In this document: positions 14,013 through 19,533 of the stretch, piece by piece
Numbering within the stretch: position 1 is the first letter of the stretch
How the letters are laid out: the number at the start of each line of letters is the position of its first letter
Origin: a virus
DNA length: 21,709 nt
Virus record (IMG/VR): IMGVR_UViG_3300030389_001335
Coordinates: 1 to 21,709 of that record
Strand: one strand, 5' to 3'
The notes under the pieces: generated by a model
What the model saw: only the letters and a program-made list of their open reading frames with translations
Databases searched by the model: none
What the model was told of the DNA's origin: nothing
Translations under genes and position numbers: made by a program

Positions 14013-14314
14013 TAGTATTTTCCTTTACGTGATTTGGGGCTAGATTTTTTGGGCTTGCCTGCCCCACCCCACAATGTTCTACATGCCCAGTATCGTGCCG
14101 ATAGAATATCGGTAGCTGAGTCACACTTATGTCTGGCACGAAATGACTTACGCGCTGCCGCACTATAGTTGTGACCATAGCCCGTAGCACCAAAGTGTAT
14201 CAGCTTTACTTTATCACCTTTCTTAGCCAACACCATCTTTTTCTTACCTTCACGATTAGATTTGATGGGTTTGTTGTAGCCGGGAAACGTGATACCCCGA
14301 TATTCTACACTCAC
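14012..14314 (-). CDS. Basic conserved phage protein, 100 residues, GTG start
   Basis: The central part, KLIHFGATGYGHNYSAAARK and SFRARHKCDSATDILSARYW, is a conserved block I recall from marine phages, with Cys, His and Trp residues. The tail, KPKKSSPKSRKGKY, is strongly basic. Cys64 and Cys78 could bind metal together with the nearby His, but spacing does not fit a classical zinc finger. The GTG start overlaps the previous stop as GTGA. Function unknown. Confidence 0.78.
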   Translation of the reverse strand: MSVEYRGITFPGYNKPIKSNREGKKKMVLAKKGDKVKLIHFGATGYGHNYSAAARKSFRARHKCDSATDILSARYWACRTLWGGAGKPKKSSPKSRKGKY

Positions 14315-14526
14315 AATGACATGCCTTTTAGTTGTGGTTCTTCACACTTAAAATGAAAATTAAGTGGCACAGGCATCATCATAGAAATACCTGTTATCAT
14401 TTCTTGCACACGTCCGTAGCATTCTTCTTTAGTTTCATACGGACCACGTGTATCTTCTGCAGTTATGCACTCATTAGGGTCTGTAACACCAATAGCGCAA
14501 AACAATACGATTGCTTCAAACATCAT
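14311..14526 (-). CDS. Small exported Cys-containing protein, 71 residues
   Basis: A short hydrophobic N-terminus (MFEAIVLFCAIGV) looks like a signal peptide or anchor. The remaining domain contains Cys20, Cys36 and Cys61 with TAEDTRGPYETKEECYGRVQ. The ECxxR-type spacing resembles small secreted proteins of marine phages. It parallels the protein at 11296-11487 in layout. The ATG overlaps the preceding stop by 11 nt. The function and final location are unknown. Confidence 0.7.
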   Translation of the reverse strand: MMFEAIVLFCAIGVTDPNECITAEDTRGPYETKEECYGRVQEMITGISMMMPVPLNFHFKCEEPQLKGMSL

Positions 14527-14731
14527 CTGTGTCCTTCCATCCCTCTGCTTTCATTGCTTCTTCAACATGCTTGAGAGTAAATGGACGGCCATAATGTGCC
14601 TCCACAGCTTGTCTCACAAAGAATACATCACTGTGGGGAATGTGTAAATTACGTAAGCTGTTTGTCTTGATGGCTTCATAGAATGCCTCAAGCACATTGT
14701 CGGTATACAGTTTTACAGATTTATTTCCCAT
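14516..14731 (-). CDS. First gene of the leftward operon, 71-residue helical protein
   Basis: The product begins MGNKSVKLYTDNVLEAFYEA and contains a helical region, SDVFFVRQAVEAHYGRPFTLKHVEEAMKAEGW. Two helices with an intervening GRPF turn could be a small winged or HTH fold, but no family is clear. The ATG at 14731 is preferred; a TTG two codons earlier has no advantage. The Shine-Dalgarno sequence is weak. It lies about 105 nt downstream of the predicted promoter, the place where a regulator could sit, but that is a guess. Confidence 0.68.
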   Translation of the reverse strand: MGNKSVKLYTDNVLEAFYEAIKTNSLRNLHIPHSDVFFVRQAVEAHYGRPFTLKHVEEAMKAEGWKDTDDV

Positions 14732-14784
14732 TGTCAAGTATCTTTTTTACAAACTTACAAGAAAGTCCAGTAGGGGGTTACATT

Positions 14785-14798
14785 TAATGTTAACATTA
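14785..14798. promoter_or_regulatory. 14 bp perfect palindrome in the leftward leader
   Basis: TAATGTTAACATTA is a perfect 14 bp palindrome between the leftward promoter and its first gene. It has the form of an operator for a dimeric repressor. No repressor gene is identified in the window. Confidence 0.4.
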
Positions 14799-14836
14799 GG
14801 TGTCTTTATCATCTTTGTTTCTTTATCTAATGCCCC

Positions 14837-14879
14837 ATTATATGTTATAGTTATACCATATTTCACACATGCTTGTCAA
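14837..14879 (-). promoter_or_regulatory. Main leftward promoter
   Basis: Leftward, a perfect -35 TTGACA (14874-14879) is followed after 18 nt by TATAAC (14850-14855). A second TATAAC (14844-14849) and a TATAAT (14837-14842) come immediately after it. The run contains the same TATAACTATA 10-mer as the capsid promoter near 239. This should drive the structural and lysis operon with host sigma70-type RNA polymerase. The triple -10 makes the exact start uncertain. Confidence 0.7.
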
Positions 14880-15006
14880 GGATAAAAACACTGTCTGGAT
14901 AAATTAAATGTATTGACACAAGATTTTGTAGCATTGCTTGTCTACACCCATATTGTCACTTGCACTTGTGGTTAACACTCTATTTTCCTAATCTGTGTAC
15001 TTCTCT

Positions 15007-15016
15007 GTATATATAC
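15007..15016. repeat. AT palindrome GTATATATAC
   Basis: A perfect 10 bp palindrome, followed by CGTACCGTACG (15016-15026), a second odd-length palindrome. A 12 bp version, GTATATATATAC, lies at 15249-15260. Such steps melt easily. Confidence 0.6.
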
Positions 15017-15057
15017 GTACCGTACGGGGGTGGCGGTCCGGCCATGCACCTTCTTAC

Positions 15058-15077
15058 CGCGAACATAACGCGAACAT
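15058..15077 (+). repeat. Direct repeat CGCGAACAT, two copies 11 bp apart
   Basis: CGCGAACAT occurs at 15058-15066 and 15069-15077. A degenerate third copy, GTGAACATTCAC at 15168-15179, is itself an inverted repeat (GTGAA/TTCAC). One-turn spacing would put bound proteins on one face of the helix. Confidence 0.55.
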
Positions 15078-15193
15078 TCCTTGGCGCGACGTGAAGAAAG
15101 CCGCCTAAACCCTTGTTTTTATTGCGCGAGGCAAAGGATAGGACATCACTTGACCCTAGAACAAAGCGTGAACATTCACCGATTCGACAATCT

Positions 15194-15232
15194 GCACAAA
15201 AAATAGGCAGACTGGTGCATAAAAAATAGGCA
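15194..15232 (+). repeat. 16 bp direct repeat GCAYAAAAAATAGGCA, two copies
   Basis: Copies at 15194-15209 and 15217-15232 differ at one base and start 23 bp apart, about two helical turns. The A6 tract would bend DNA. They lie just left of the TTGAC palindrome cluster. Confidence 0.65.
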
Positions 15233-15248
15233 TCCCCTGACACCTTTA

Positions 15249-15260
15249 GTATATATATAC
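15249..15260. repeat. AT palindrome GTATATATATAC
   Basis: A perfect 12 bp palindrome of alternating purine and pyrimidine that abuts the TTGAC inverted repeat cluster. Together with the related site at 15007 it brackets the 16 bp direct repeats. Confidence 0.6.
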
Positions 15261-15263
15261 CCC

Positions 15264-15310
15264 CGTCAAAATCTTGACGCTTGTCAAACTATTGACACAC
15301 CAAGCGTCAA
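15264..15310. repeat. Cluster of TTGAC inverted repeats, probable operator or initiator site
   Basis: CGTCAA-N4-TTGACG (15264-15279) and TGTCAA-N4-TTGACA (15282-15297) are two successive palindromes with identical 4 bp spacers. A perfect 10 bp inverted repeat, TTGACGCTTG/CAAGCGTCAA, spans 15274-15310 and overlaps both. This regular arrangement looks like tandem dimer-binding sites. Confidence 0.65.
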
Positions 15311-15386
15311 ATCTCCGACAAACTTTTTTTGATTGTGCCTTATTCGTGCCACATTCTTATTCCATCATACAACCATCGCGAAACAA

Positions 15387-15404
15387 AGCGACACACCAGC
15401 GACA
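15387..15404 (+). repeat. Direct repeat AGCGACA, two copies 11 bp apart
   Basis: Copies at 15387-15393 and 15398-15404, embedded in AGCGACACACC and AGCGACAAGCC. The spacing equals that of the CGCGAACAT pair. Confidence 0.45.
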
Positions 15405-15481
15405 AGCCCTAGCGGTAGGAAACAAGGTGCAAGCGGAAACGACGACCGATAGAGCCAAAGGGCGAGGGTACACGCGATAGA

Positions 15482-15530
15482 GACTAAGGGACTAAATGAA
15501 TACTTGACTAACCTAATACGACTAGACTAA
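15482..15530 (+). repeat. Cluster of GACTAA repeats
   Basis: GACTAA occurs at 15482, 15490, 15506 and 15525, and GACTAG at 15520. Five copies in 49 bp is far above chance for a 6-mer. Within it lies TAATACGACT (15514-15523), identical to the first half of the T7 RNA polymerase promoter. Confidence 0.5.
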
Positions 15531-15593
15531 CGTAATGATACTAGCCCGATGCAAGCTAGGCGGTTAAACCCACGAATTGCATCACTACATCGA

Positions 15594-15691
15594 AGCGGAT
15601 AGGCATATACTTGAAGCTATAGGGTCAACAATACGGCAAGCGACTGACCCTTTGAGTTTGGACCGTACCAACGGCAGACTAGCGGATAGGC
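15594..15691 (+). repeat. Direct repeat AGCGGATAGGC, two copies
   Basis: Exact 11 bp copies at 15594-15604 and 15681-15691. Between them AGGGTCA (15621-15627) and TGACCCT (15645-15651) form a 7 bp inverted repeat with a 17 nt spacer. The second copy enters the stem at 15686-15738. Confidence 0.5.
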
Positions 15692-15738
15692 CACAAAGCG
15701 AAGCTTCTAACTACATCGGCTAAATACCGGTGGCCTAT
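15686..15738 (+). ncRNA. Candidate structured RNA or cruciform
   Basis: A perfect 9 bp stem, ATAGGCCAC/GTGGCCTAT, encloses 35 nt. Inside are a second small palindrome, GAAGCTTC, and a CGG/CCG hairpin, giving a possible three-way junction. There is no U-tract after it, so it is not a simple terminator. It lies in the likely leader of the rightward operon or could be a separate small RNA. The strand is assigned by proximity to the rightward genes. Confidence 0.4.
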
Positions 15739-15940
15739 ATGGCAAGCCTCAAACAATGGCGTTTTTATTGTGGTGGGTGACCAATGTCTCTGAAAGGTGA
15801 GGCTATAGAACTATGATTGAGTTACATAGTCAAAAGGTGTCCGGCCAATTTGGGGGTGGAGTGTAGCTGCCAAGTGTGGTAGTGTATGCCATGCACAAAG
15901 CCCCCATTCTTTATTCAATAACCAACCAAGGGGTGACGCT
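15739..15940 (+). promoter_or_regulatory. Untranslated region before the rightward operon
   Basis: No gene is supported. It contains an ACTATG/CATAGT hairpin (15810-15830) and a TGGGGG/CCCCCA pairing, about 60 bp overall, just before the first gene. The first gene has an AAGGGG ribosome-binding site. No -35/-10 pair of good quality was found, so the rightward promoter is unidentified. Confidence 0.4.
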
Positions 15941-16645
15941 ATGTCATACAATCTTATTGGGGTTGGCAGTAATGCCAAGACTGTGAAGGGTGATGGGTCA
16001 GAGTACATGACGGGTATCATGTACCTCAAGCCCTTCAAGACTATTATTGAGGGCAAGACATTCAATGTGTGTGCATTGGCTGAGAAAGCACAATGTCACA
16101 AGGGCTGTCTTGTATCTGCTGGGCGAGGTAAAATGTCCAGTGTTCAGCGTGGGCGAGAACGCAAAACTGTGTGGTATCATACTGACCGCATTGGGTTCAT
16201 GGATGCGCTTATAAACGACATAACTATTTTTAGACGTAGGCAACGCAAGAATGGTGTCCAACCATGTGTGAGGCTGAACGGTACGTCAGACATATTGTGG
16301 GAAAAGGCTGGCATCATGGAACAATTCCCTGACGTACAGTTTTACGACTACACAAAAATTGTGGCACGTGCTTACAAGCCAATGCCTAGCAATTATCATC
16401 TCACACTGTCATACAGTGAGGCAGATGCTGACTATGCAGAACAGGTATTGACTGCGGTACGCGAGACAGGTATCAACGCCGCAGTAGTATTCCGCGACAA
16501 GCTACCCGCCACGTTCAAAGGGTTGCGGGTGGTAGACGGTGACAAGGACGATTTGCGATTCCTTGACCCGCAAGGTGTGATTGTCGGGCTGAAGGCAAAG
16601 GGTGATGCCAAGCACGATGACACTGGATTTGTAATTGACGCATGA
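15941..16645 (+). CDS. Phage gp88-like protein
   Basis: This 234-residue protein matches in layout the family around mycobacteriophage gene product 88, found widely in phages without a proven activity. Landmarks are Cys44-x7-Cys52-x3-Cys56, RERKTVWYHTD, VRLNGTSD (110-117), VQFYDYTK (132-139), NYHLTLSYSE (151-160) and VVDGDKDDLRFLDP (197-210). The Cys trio may bind metal. AAGGGG lies 9 nt before the ATG. It is the first gene of the rightward operon, so it is probably made early or strongly. The family call is from remembered motif pattern, and no function is claimed. Confidence 0.82.
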   Translation: MSYNLIGVGSNAKTVKGDGSEYMTGIMYLKPFKTIIEGKTFNVCALAEKAQCHKGCLVSAGRGKMSSVQRGRERKTVWYHTDRIGFMDALINDITIFRRRQRKNGVQPCVRLNGTSDILWEKAGIMEQFPDVQFYDYTKIVARAYKPMPSNYHLTLSYSEADADYAEQVLTAVRETGINAAVVFRDKLPATFKGLRVVDGDKDDLRFLDPQGVIVGLKAKGDAKHDDTGFVIDA

Positions 16646-16654
16646 GGTGATAAG

Positions 16655-16834
16655 ATGACTTTCGAGGAATTTATGAAAGAATGTGACGCAATCTGCACGG
16701 CAGAAATTGGCGTCGGTGTACATGACATGCCAGATTTATTGTGGCGTGATTTTCACGAGGACGGTTTATCGCCACAGGATGCGATAGACTGTGCAATGGA
16801 AGAATGGGGAATGGATATGGAAGGAGTATGGTAA
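16655..16834 (+). CDS. Small acidic protein, TFEEFMKEC type
   Basis: The 59-residue product reads MTFEEFMKECDAICTAEIGV, then VHDMPDLLWRDFHEDGLSPQDAI and an acidic Trp-containing tail. It resembles a short phage domain of unknown function (I think DUF5419, unconfirmed). GAGGTGA precedes the ATG. It follows the gp88-like gene by 9 nt and is one base from the next gene. Two Cys residues (10 and 14) are close together. Confidence 0.75.
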   Translation: MTFEEFMKECDAICTAEIGVGVHDMPDLLWRDFHEDGLSPQDAIDCAMEEWGMDMEGVW

Positions 16835-16835
16835 C

Positions 16836-17033
16836 ATGACTATCGCAACACATACGCTAAAGTTTGAAAAGCGCGACCATTATGGTGAGATTAGATTTTA
16901 TCCCATGTGTCCGAAGGCACAGTTTCTGTGTAATCTTTCGGGCAGGAAGACATTCCATGTGCAACAGTTGGTTGACATCAAGCGCAATTTGGGATATAAC
17001 GTAGAGATACTTGGGTTCCAACTGCCTGAGTAA
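16836..17033 (+). CDS. Small protein of unknown function, 65 residues
   Basis: I start at the ATG at 16836, with GGAG 11 nt upstream, rather than at 16791, which lies inside the previous gene. The product begins MTIATHTLKFEKRDHYGEIR and has CPKAQFLCNLSGRKTFHVQQ with two Cys (25 and 32). It is probably a compact beta-rich fold. No family recognised. Confidence 0.72.
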   Translation: MTIATHTLKFEKRDHYGEIRFYPMCPKAQFLCNLSGRKTFHVQQLVDIKRNLGYNVEILGFQLPE

Positions 17034-17062
17034 GTAGCAACACAACGAAAGGAGACTATGCT

Positions 17063-17239
17063 ATGTTCAAGAAAACTGTAAATGTGAAGGCAATCATTCG
17101 TAACCCTGTGGGCGTGGAGAATCTCCAGTTTCGCCGCACAACCGGACGCTACAAGCAGAAGGGTACATTCTCTTCCAACAAGGGCTACCTGTCGGTGTCG
17201 CGTGATGCCAACAGTGGTCAGTTCGTAGCACGTGCGTAG
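17063..17239 (+). CDS. Basic small protein, 58 residues
   Basis: AAAGGAGA precedes the ATG. An ATG 7 nt earlier is out of frame and stops after seven codons. The product reads MFKKTVNVKAIIRNPVGVEN, then LQFRRTTGRYKQKGTFSSNK and GYLSVSRDANSGQFVARA, suggesting a small beta-barrel with basic residues. Nucleic acid binding is possible. Function unknown. Confidence 0.72.
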   Translation: MFKKTVNVKAIIRNPVGVENLQFRRTTGRYKQKGTFSSNKGYLSVSRDANSGQFVARA

Positions 17240-17399
17240 GATTGCACCAATCAATCCGGTAGCAAAGGCACTCGCTCTGTCAAGACGCAGGGCGAGTGTC
17301 GTACCACCAAAGAAAGGTAAAGGTAGCTATGGCAAAGCAGAAAGACAAAAAGGCAAACGAGTTGACGTTCCAGAAAATTCCGGTAAAGAAAAAGGTTAA
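17232..17399 (+). CDS. Basic microprotein with GTG start, overlapping
   Basis: A 55-residue reading frame opens at a GTG overlapping the previous stop by 8 nt. It reads MRRIAPINPVAKALALSRRR then ASVVPPKKGKGSYGKAERQ. The INPVAKAL...VVPPKKGKGSY pattern resembles tiny proteins I recall from marine phages, which is why I list it. Against it are the GTG start without a Shine-Dalgarno sequence and a 71 nt overlap with the next gene. Its DNA contains an 11 bp hairpin (17269-17298). Confidence 0.5.
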   Translation: MRRIAPINPVAKALALSRRRASVVPPKKGKGSYGKAERQKGKRVDVPENSGKEKG

Positions 17400-17481
17400 G
17401 GCGTTGCAAGATTGGCGGCGCAGCCGGAGGGCAAATCGTAAAGCAAAGCAACAGATGCAGGAGGTATCTTACAATGGATAG
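17329..17481 (+). CDS. Highly basic 50-residue protein
   Basis: I place the start at the ATG at 17329, after AAAGGTAAAGGTAG. The product begins MAKQKDKKANELTFQKIPVK and is over one third Lys/Arg, with VKALQDWRRSRRANRKAKQQ. It overlaps the next gene by 8 nt. No family is recognised; charge suggests nucleic acid binding. It competes with the overlapping frame at 17232-17399, and both may be translated. Confidence 0.62.
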   Translation: MAKQKDKKANELTFQKIPVKKKVKALQDWRRSRRANRKAKQQMQEVSYNG

Positions 17482-17830
17482 GACAACAGCTAAAGCACTA
17501 CGCAACAAACTCAACGCAATCTTTGCGGAGCATGGGATTGATGGGTACGAACTGGAGGTCGGAAACGCGAGGTATGACCATGTTGAAGTCACGTTCAAAG
17601 TAATTGTGCGAGAGCAAGGCGCAAAGTCTAGGGAACAGCGCGAACTTGAAATGATGGCGCGTCTGTCTGATCTTGATACCAACAAGATTGGCGACGGCAA
17701 GTACACGCTGATTGGCTACAAGTCACGCGCCCCGAAGAACCCGTGGATTGTGAAGGACATGCGTTCCGGTGGTGAGTATGTCATCAATGACATGACAGCC
17801 AAGCGTTGGTTTGGAAAGGATGTTGCGTAA
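17474..17830 (+). CDS. Conserved phage protein of unknown function, 118 residues
   Basis: A perfect AGGAGG lies 9 nt before the ATG, the strongest ribosome-binding site in this arm. The product has a helical N-terminus (TAKALRNKLNAIFAEHGIDG) and a beta-rich middle (HVEVTFKVIVRE). The C-terminal block, LIGYKSRAPKNPWIVKDMRS then EYVINDMTAKRWFG, I recall from other phage proteins. It looks like a small protein-binding or nucleic acid-binding fold. Function unknown. Its stop shares a base with the next ATG. Confidence 0.78.
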   Translation: MDRTTAKALRNKLNAIFAEHGIDGYELEVGNARYDHVEVTFKVIVREQGAKSREQRELEMMARLSDLDTNKIGDGKYTLIGYKSRAPKNPWIVKDMRSGGEYVINDMTAKRWFGKDVA

Positions 17831-17970
17831 TGGATGAAGGCTTTGAGTTTGACGGTATATGGATTACCGACAGAACTAAAACACCGTGTGGCAGGTTCGA
17901 CCTGTCGCCGGAACAATCTGATGAACTGTATGGAAAGGACGATACAGATGAATGTACTATCACTGTTTGA
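17830..17970 (+). CDS. Acidic 46-residue microprotein upstream of the methyltransferase
   Basis: The ATG overlaps the preceding stop (TAATG) and the frame ends 23 nt inside the methyltransferase gene. It reads MDEGFEFDGIWITDRTKTPC, then GRFDLSPEQSDELYGKDDTD. The acidic, single-domain look contrasts with the basic neighbours. Its tight overlaps support translation. A possible link to the methyltransferase is only positional. Confidence 0.62.
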   Translation: MDEGFEFDGIWITDRTKTPCGRFDLSPEQSDELYGKDDTDECTITV

Positions 17971-18856
17971 CGGTATGTCCTGTGGACGTATCGCTCTAGA
18001 CAAAGCTGGCATCAAGGTAGACAAATACTTTGCCAGCGAGATTGACAAGTATGCAATCAAGGTTGCCAAGGCAAACTACCCTGACACGGTACACGTTGGG
18101 GACGTACAGGAAATCCAAGCCGCGGACGTAGGCGAAATAGATTTGCTGATCGGTGGCAGTCCGTGCCAAGGCTTCAGCTTTGCTGGCAAGCAACTCAACT
18201 TTGACGACCCACGTTCCCAACTGTTTTGGGAGTACGTGCGTCTACTGCGAGACTTGCAACCCAGCTACTTCCTGTTGGAGAATGTCAAGATGAAGAAGCA
18301 GTCAATGGATGTCATCACTGAAGCATTGGGTGTCGAGCCTGTCTTCATCAACAGTAGTCTTGTGTCGGCACAGAACAGGCAACGCTACTACTGGACAAAC
18401 ATTCCGTTCACCATGCCAGAGGACAAGGGCATTGTGTTGCAGGATGTTCTTGAGGATGGCTGTGTTGATCGTGACAAGTCACACTGTTTGGACGCCAACT
18501 ATTTCAAGGGTGGCAATCTCAAGCAATACTTTGAGAAGCATCGTAGGCAACTTGTGTTCAGCAAGAATGGCATGTGTCATGTCGGTGACGCTGACATCAA
18601 TGGCAATGACAATATCAAACGTGTGTATCATCCTGCTGGCAAGTCACCCACACTGACTACCTCGTCAGGTGGACACAGACAGCCGAAGACATTTGTGCCG
18701 CCGAATTCTTGGCGCAAGCTGACACCATTGGAGTGTGAGCGTTTGCAGACTGTGCCGGAAGGCTACACCAACCATGTGTCCAACACCCAACGCTACAAGA
18801 TGCTTGGCAATGGCTGGACTGTGGACGTTATCGCACACATCTTGAAAGGAATGTAA
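17948..18856 (+). CDS. C5-cytosine DNA methyltransferase
   Basis: The 302-residue enzyme transfers a methyl group from SAM to cytosine C5. Motif I is SLFDGMSCGRIAL (5-17). Motif IV is GGSPCQGFSFAGK (69-81) with catalytic Cys73. Motif VI is LLENV (109-113), and motif VIII is AQNRQRYYW (141-149). Motif IX is KLTPLECERLQTVPEGYT (257-274) and motif X is MLGNGWTVDVIAHIL (285-299). The target-recognition part lies between about 165 and 250. I start at 17948, after GGA; the longer frame is antisense to nothing but lies in the microprotein. No restriction enzyme is visible, so it may be an orphan protecting phage DNA or altering host DNA. Confidence 0.95.
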   Translation: MNVLSLFDGMSCGRIALDKAGIKVDKYFASEIDKYAIKVAKANYPDTVHVGDVQEIQAADVGEIDLLIGGSPCQGFSFAGKQLNFDDPRSQLFWEYVRLLRDLQPSYFLLENVKMKKQSMDVITEALGVEPVFINSSLVSAQNRQRYYWTNIPFTMPEDKGIVLQDVLEDGCVDRDKSHCLDANYFKGGNLKQYFEKHRRQLVFSKNGMCHVGDADINGNDNIKRVYHPAGKSPTLTTSSGGHRQPKTFVPPNSWRKLTPLECERLQTVPEGYTNHVSNTQRYKMLGNGWTVDVIAHILKGM

Positions 18857-18860
18857 TATT

Positions 18861-19247
18861 ATGAGCGACATGAAAATGCCTATACCCCTGACTTCACAGG
18901 CCGTAGAAGAATTACGAGTCGTGTGTTTTGAAATCGTCCAAAGACTTTATGAAAAAGATATCGGAGGACGTAGTATCGTCAGTTTTTGGGAGAGAAGCAG
19001 AGCGATCCCTAGTTTGCCTAGAGATTACGGTGTACAATTACATTTTAAGAAATCCAAGGTGGACGTTACCGGATTAGGATACGAGCAAGATAGGTGGACA
19101 GTGCATGCCTACAAAGTAGACTACAAAAAGGAATTGCCTTTCTCTACGAGAGAGGAGAGCAAAACACTAGTGTTCAAAGACGCCTTGTTACATCCTGACG
19201 ATGCCTATGCGTGGTTGGACGAGTATGAGGAGAACTATGATGAATGA
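18861..19247 (+). CDS. Protein of unknown function, 128 residues
   Basis: AAAGGA lies 11 nt before the ATG and the gene follows the methyltransferase by 4 nt. The product is charged, with DYGVQLHFKKSKVDVTGLGY (about 54-73) and WTVHAYKVDYKKEL suggesting beta strands, and an acidic C-terminus, AWLDEYEENYDE. I recognise no domain. Its DNA looks somewhat richer in A+T than its neighbours by eye. It may be a more recent acquisition, but this was not measured. Confidence 0.72.
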   Translation: MSDMKMPIPLTSQAVEELRVVCFEIVQRLYEKDIGGRSIVSFWERSRAIPSLPRDYGVQLHFKKSKVDVTGLGYEQDRWTVHAYKVDYKKELPFSTREESKTLVFKDALLHPDDAYAWLDEYEENYDE

Positions 19248-19533
19248 AGACATCTTTGATACACAGTCAATGGACTACGAGTACATCAAACGATGGTATG
19301 AAGGGAGCAACGACATGATGAAACAGTATACGATTATTGGTGAAATATTCTTGAAGTCGGGGTTTTCCCACAGGTTTCTTGATTGGACTGAGGGCAAAGA
19401 TGTTGACGAAGCTTGCCGTGCTATGTCTATGAATCTTGAAGAGAAGTATGATGACATAGAGGATTGGGAACTTTACTTCATCCTTGATGGACACCATGAC
19501 GATGTATACCCTGTTGATGGAGAAGACGAATGA
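19240..19533 (+). CDS. Acidic protein of unknown function, 97 residues
   Basis: Of two adjacent ATGs I choose 19240, because GAGGAG is 7 nt upstream; 19237 adds one Met. The stop of the previous gene overlaps by 8 nt. The product is very acidic, with MDYEYIKRWYEGSNDMMKQY then YDDIEDWELYFILDGHHDDV near the end. Acidic phage proteins of this size sometimes mimic DNA or bind host proteins. That is speculation. Confidence 0.7.
   Translation: MNEDIFDTQSMDYEYIKRWYEGSNDMMKQYTIIGEIFLKSGFSHRFLDWTEGKDVDEACRAMSMNLEEKYDDIEDWELYFILDGHHDDVYPVDGEDE

Larger units (their letters stand above)
14880..15940. other. Divergent control region, possible replication origin
   Basis: About 1.06 kb separates the leftward promoter from the first rightward gene and contains no reading frame I can support. 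It holds two GTATATATAC-type palindromes, several short direct repeats often spaced 11 bp (one helical turn), a cluster of TTGAC-centred palindromes and one strong RNA-like stem. This mixture of AT-rich palindromes and iteron-like repeats is typical of origins or operator arrays. I find no convincing sigma70 promoter for the rightward operon here. Confidence 0.5.

Noticed and set aside
14732-14812. 21-residue leftward frame (MIKTPNVNIK...) in the first leader
   Set aside because: Only a weak ribosome-binding site and no conservation to judge by; could be a leader peptide but cannot be supported.
14980-15243. 87-residue leftward reading frame in the control region
   Set aside because: No ribosome-binding site, unusual composition (many Cys, a PPPPYG run), and it covers the repeat block; looks like chance.
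15274-15480. 68-residue rightward reading frame in the control region
   Set aside because: Starts with TTG inside the palindrome cluster, has no ribosome-binding site and no protein-like pattern.
15541-15760. tRNA or tmRNA in the control region
   Set aside because: No TPsiC-loop GTTCGANNC or acceptor-stem pattern was found.
15811-16065. 84-residue leftward frame over the start of the gp88-like gene
   Set aside because: Antisense to a well-supported gene and without a start signal.
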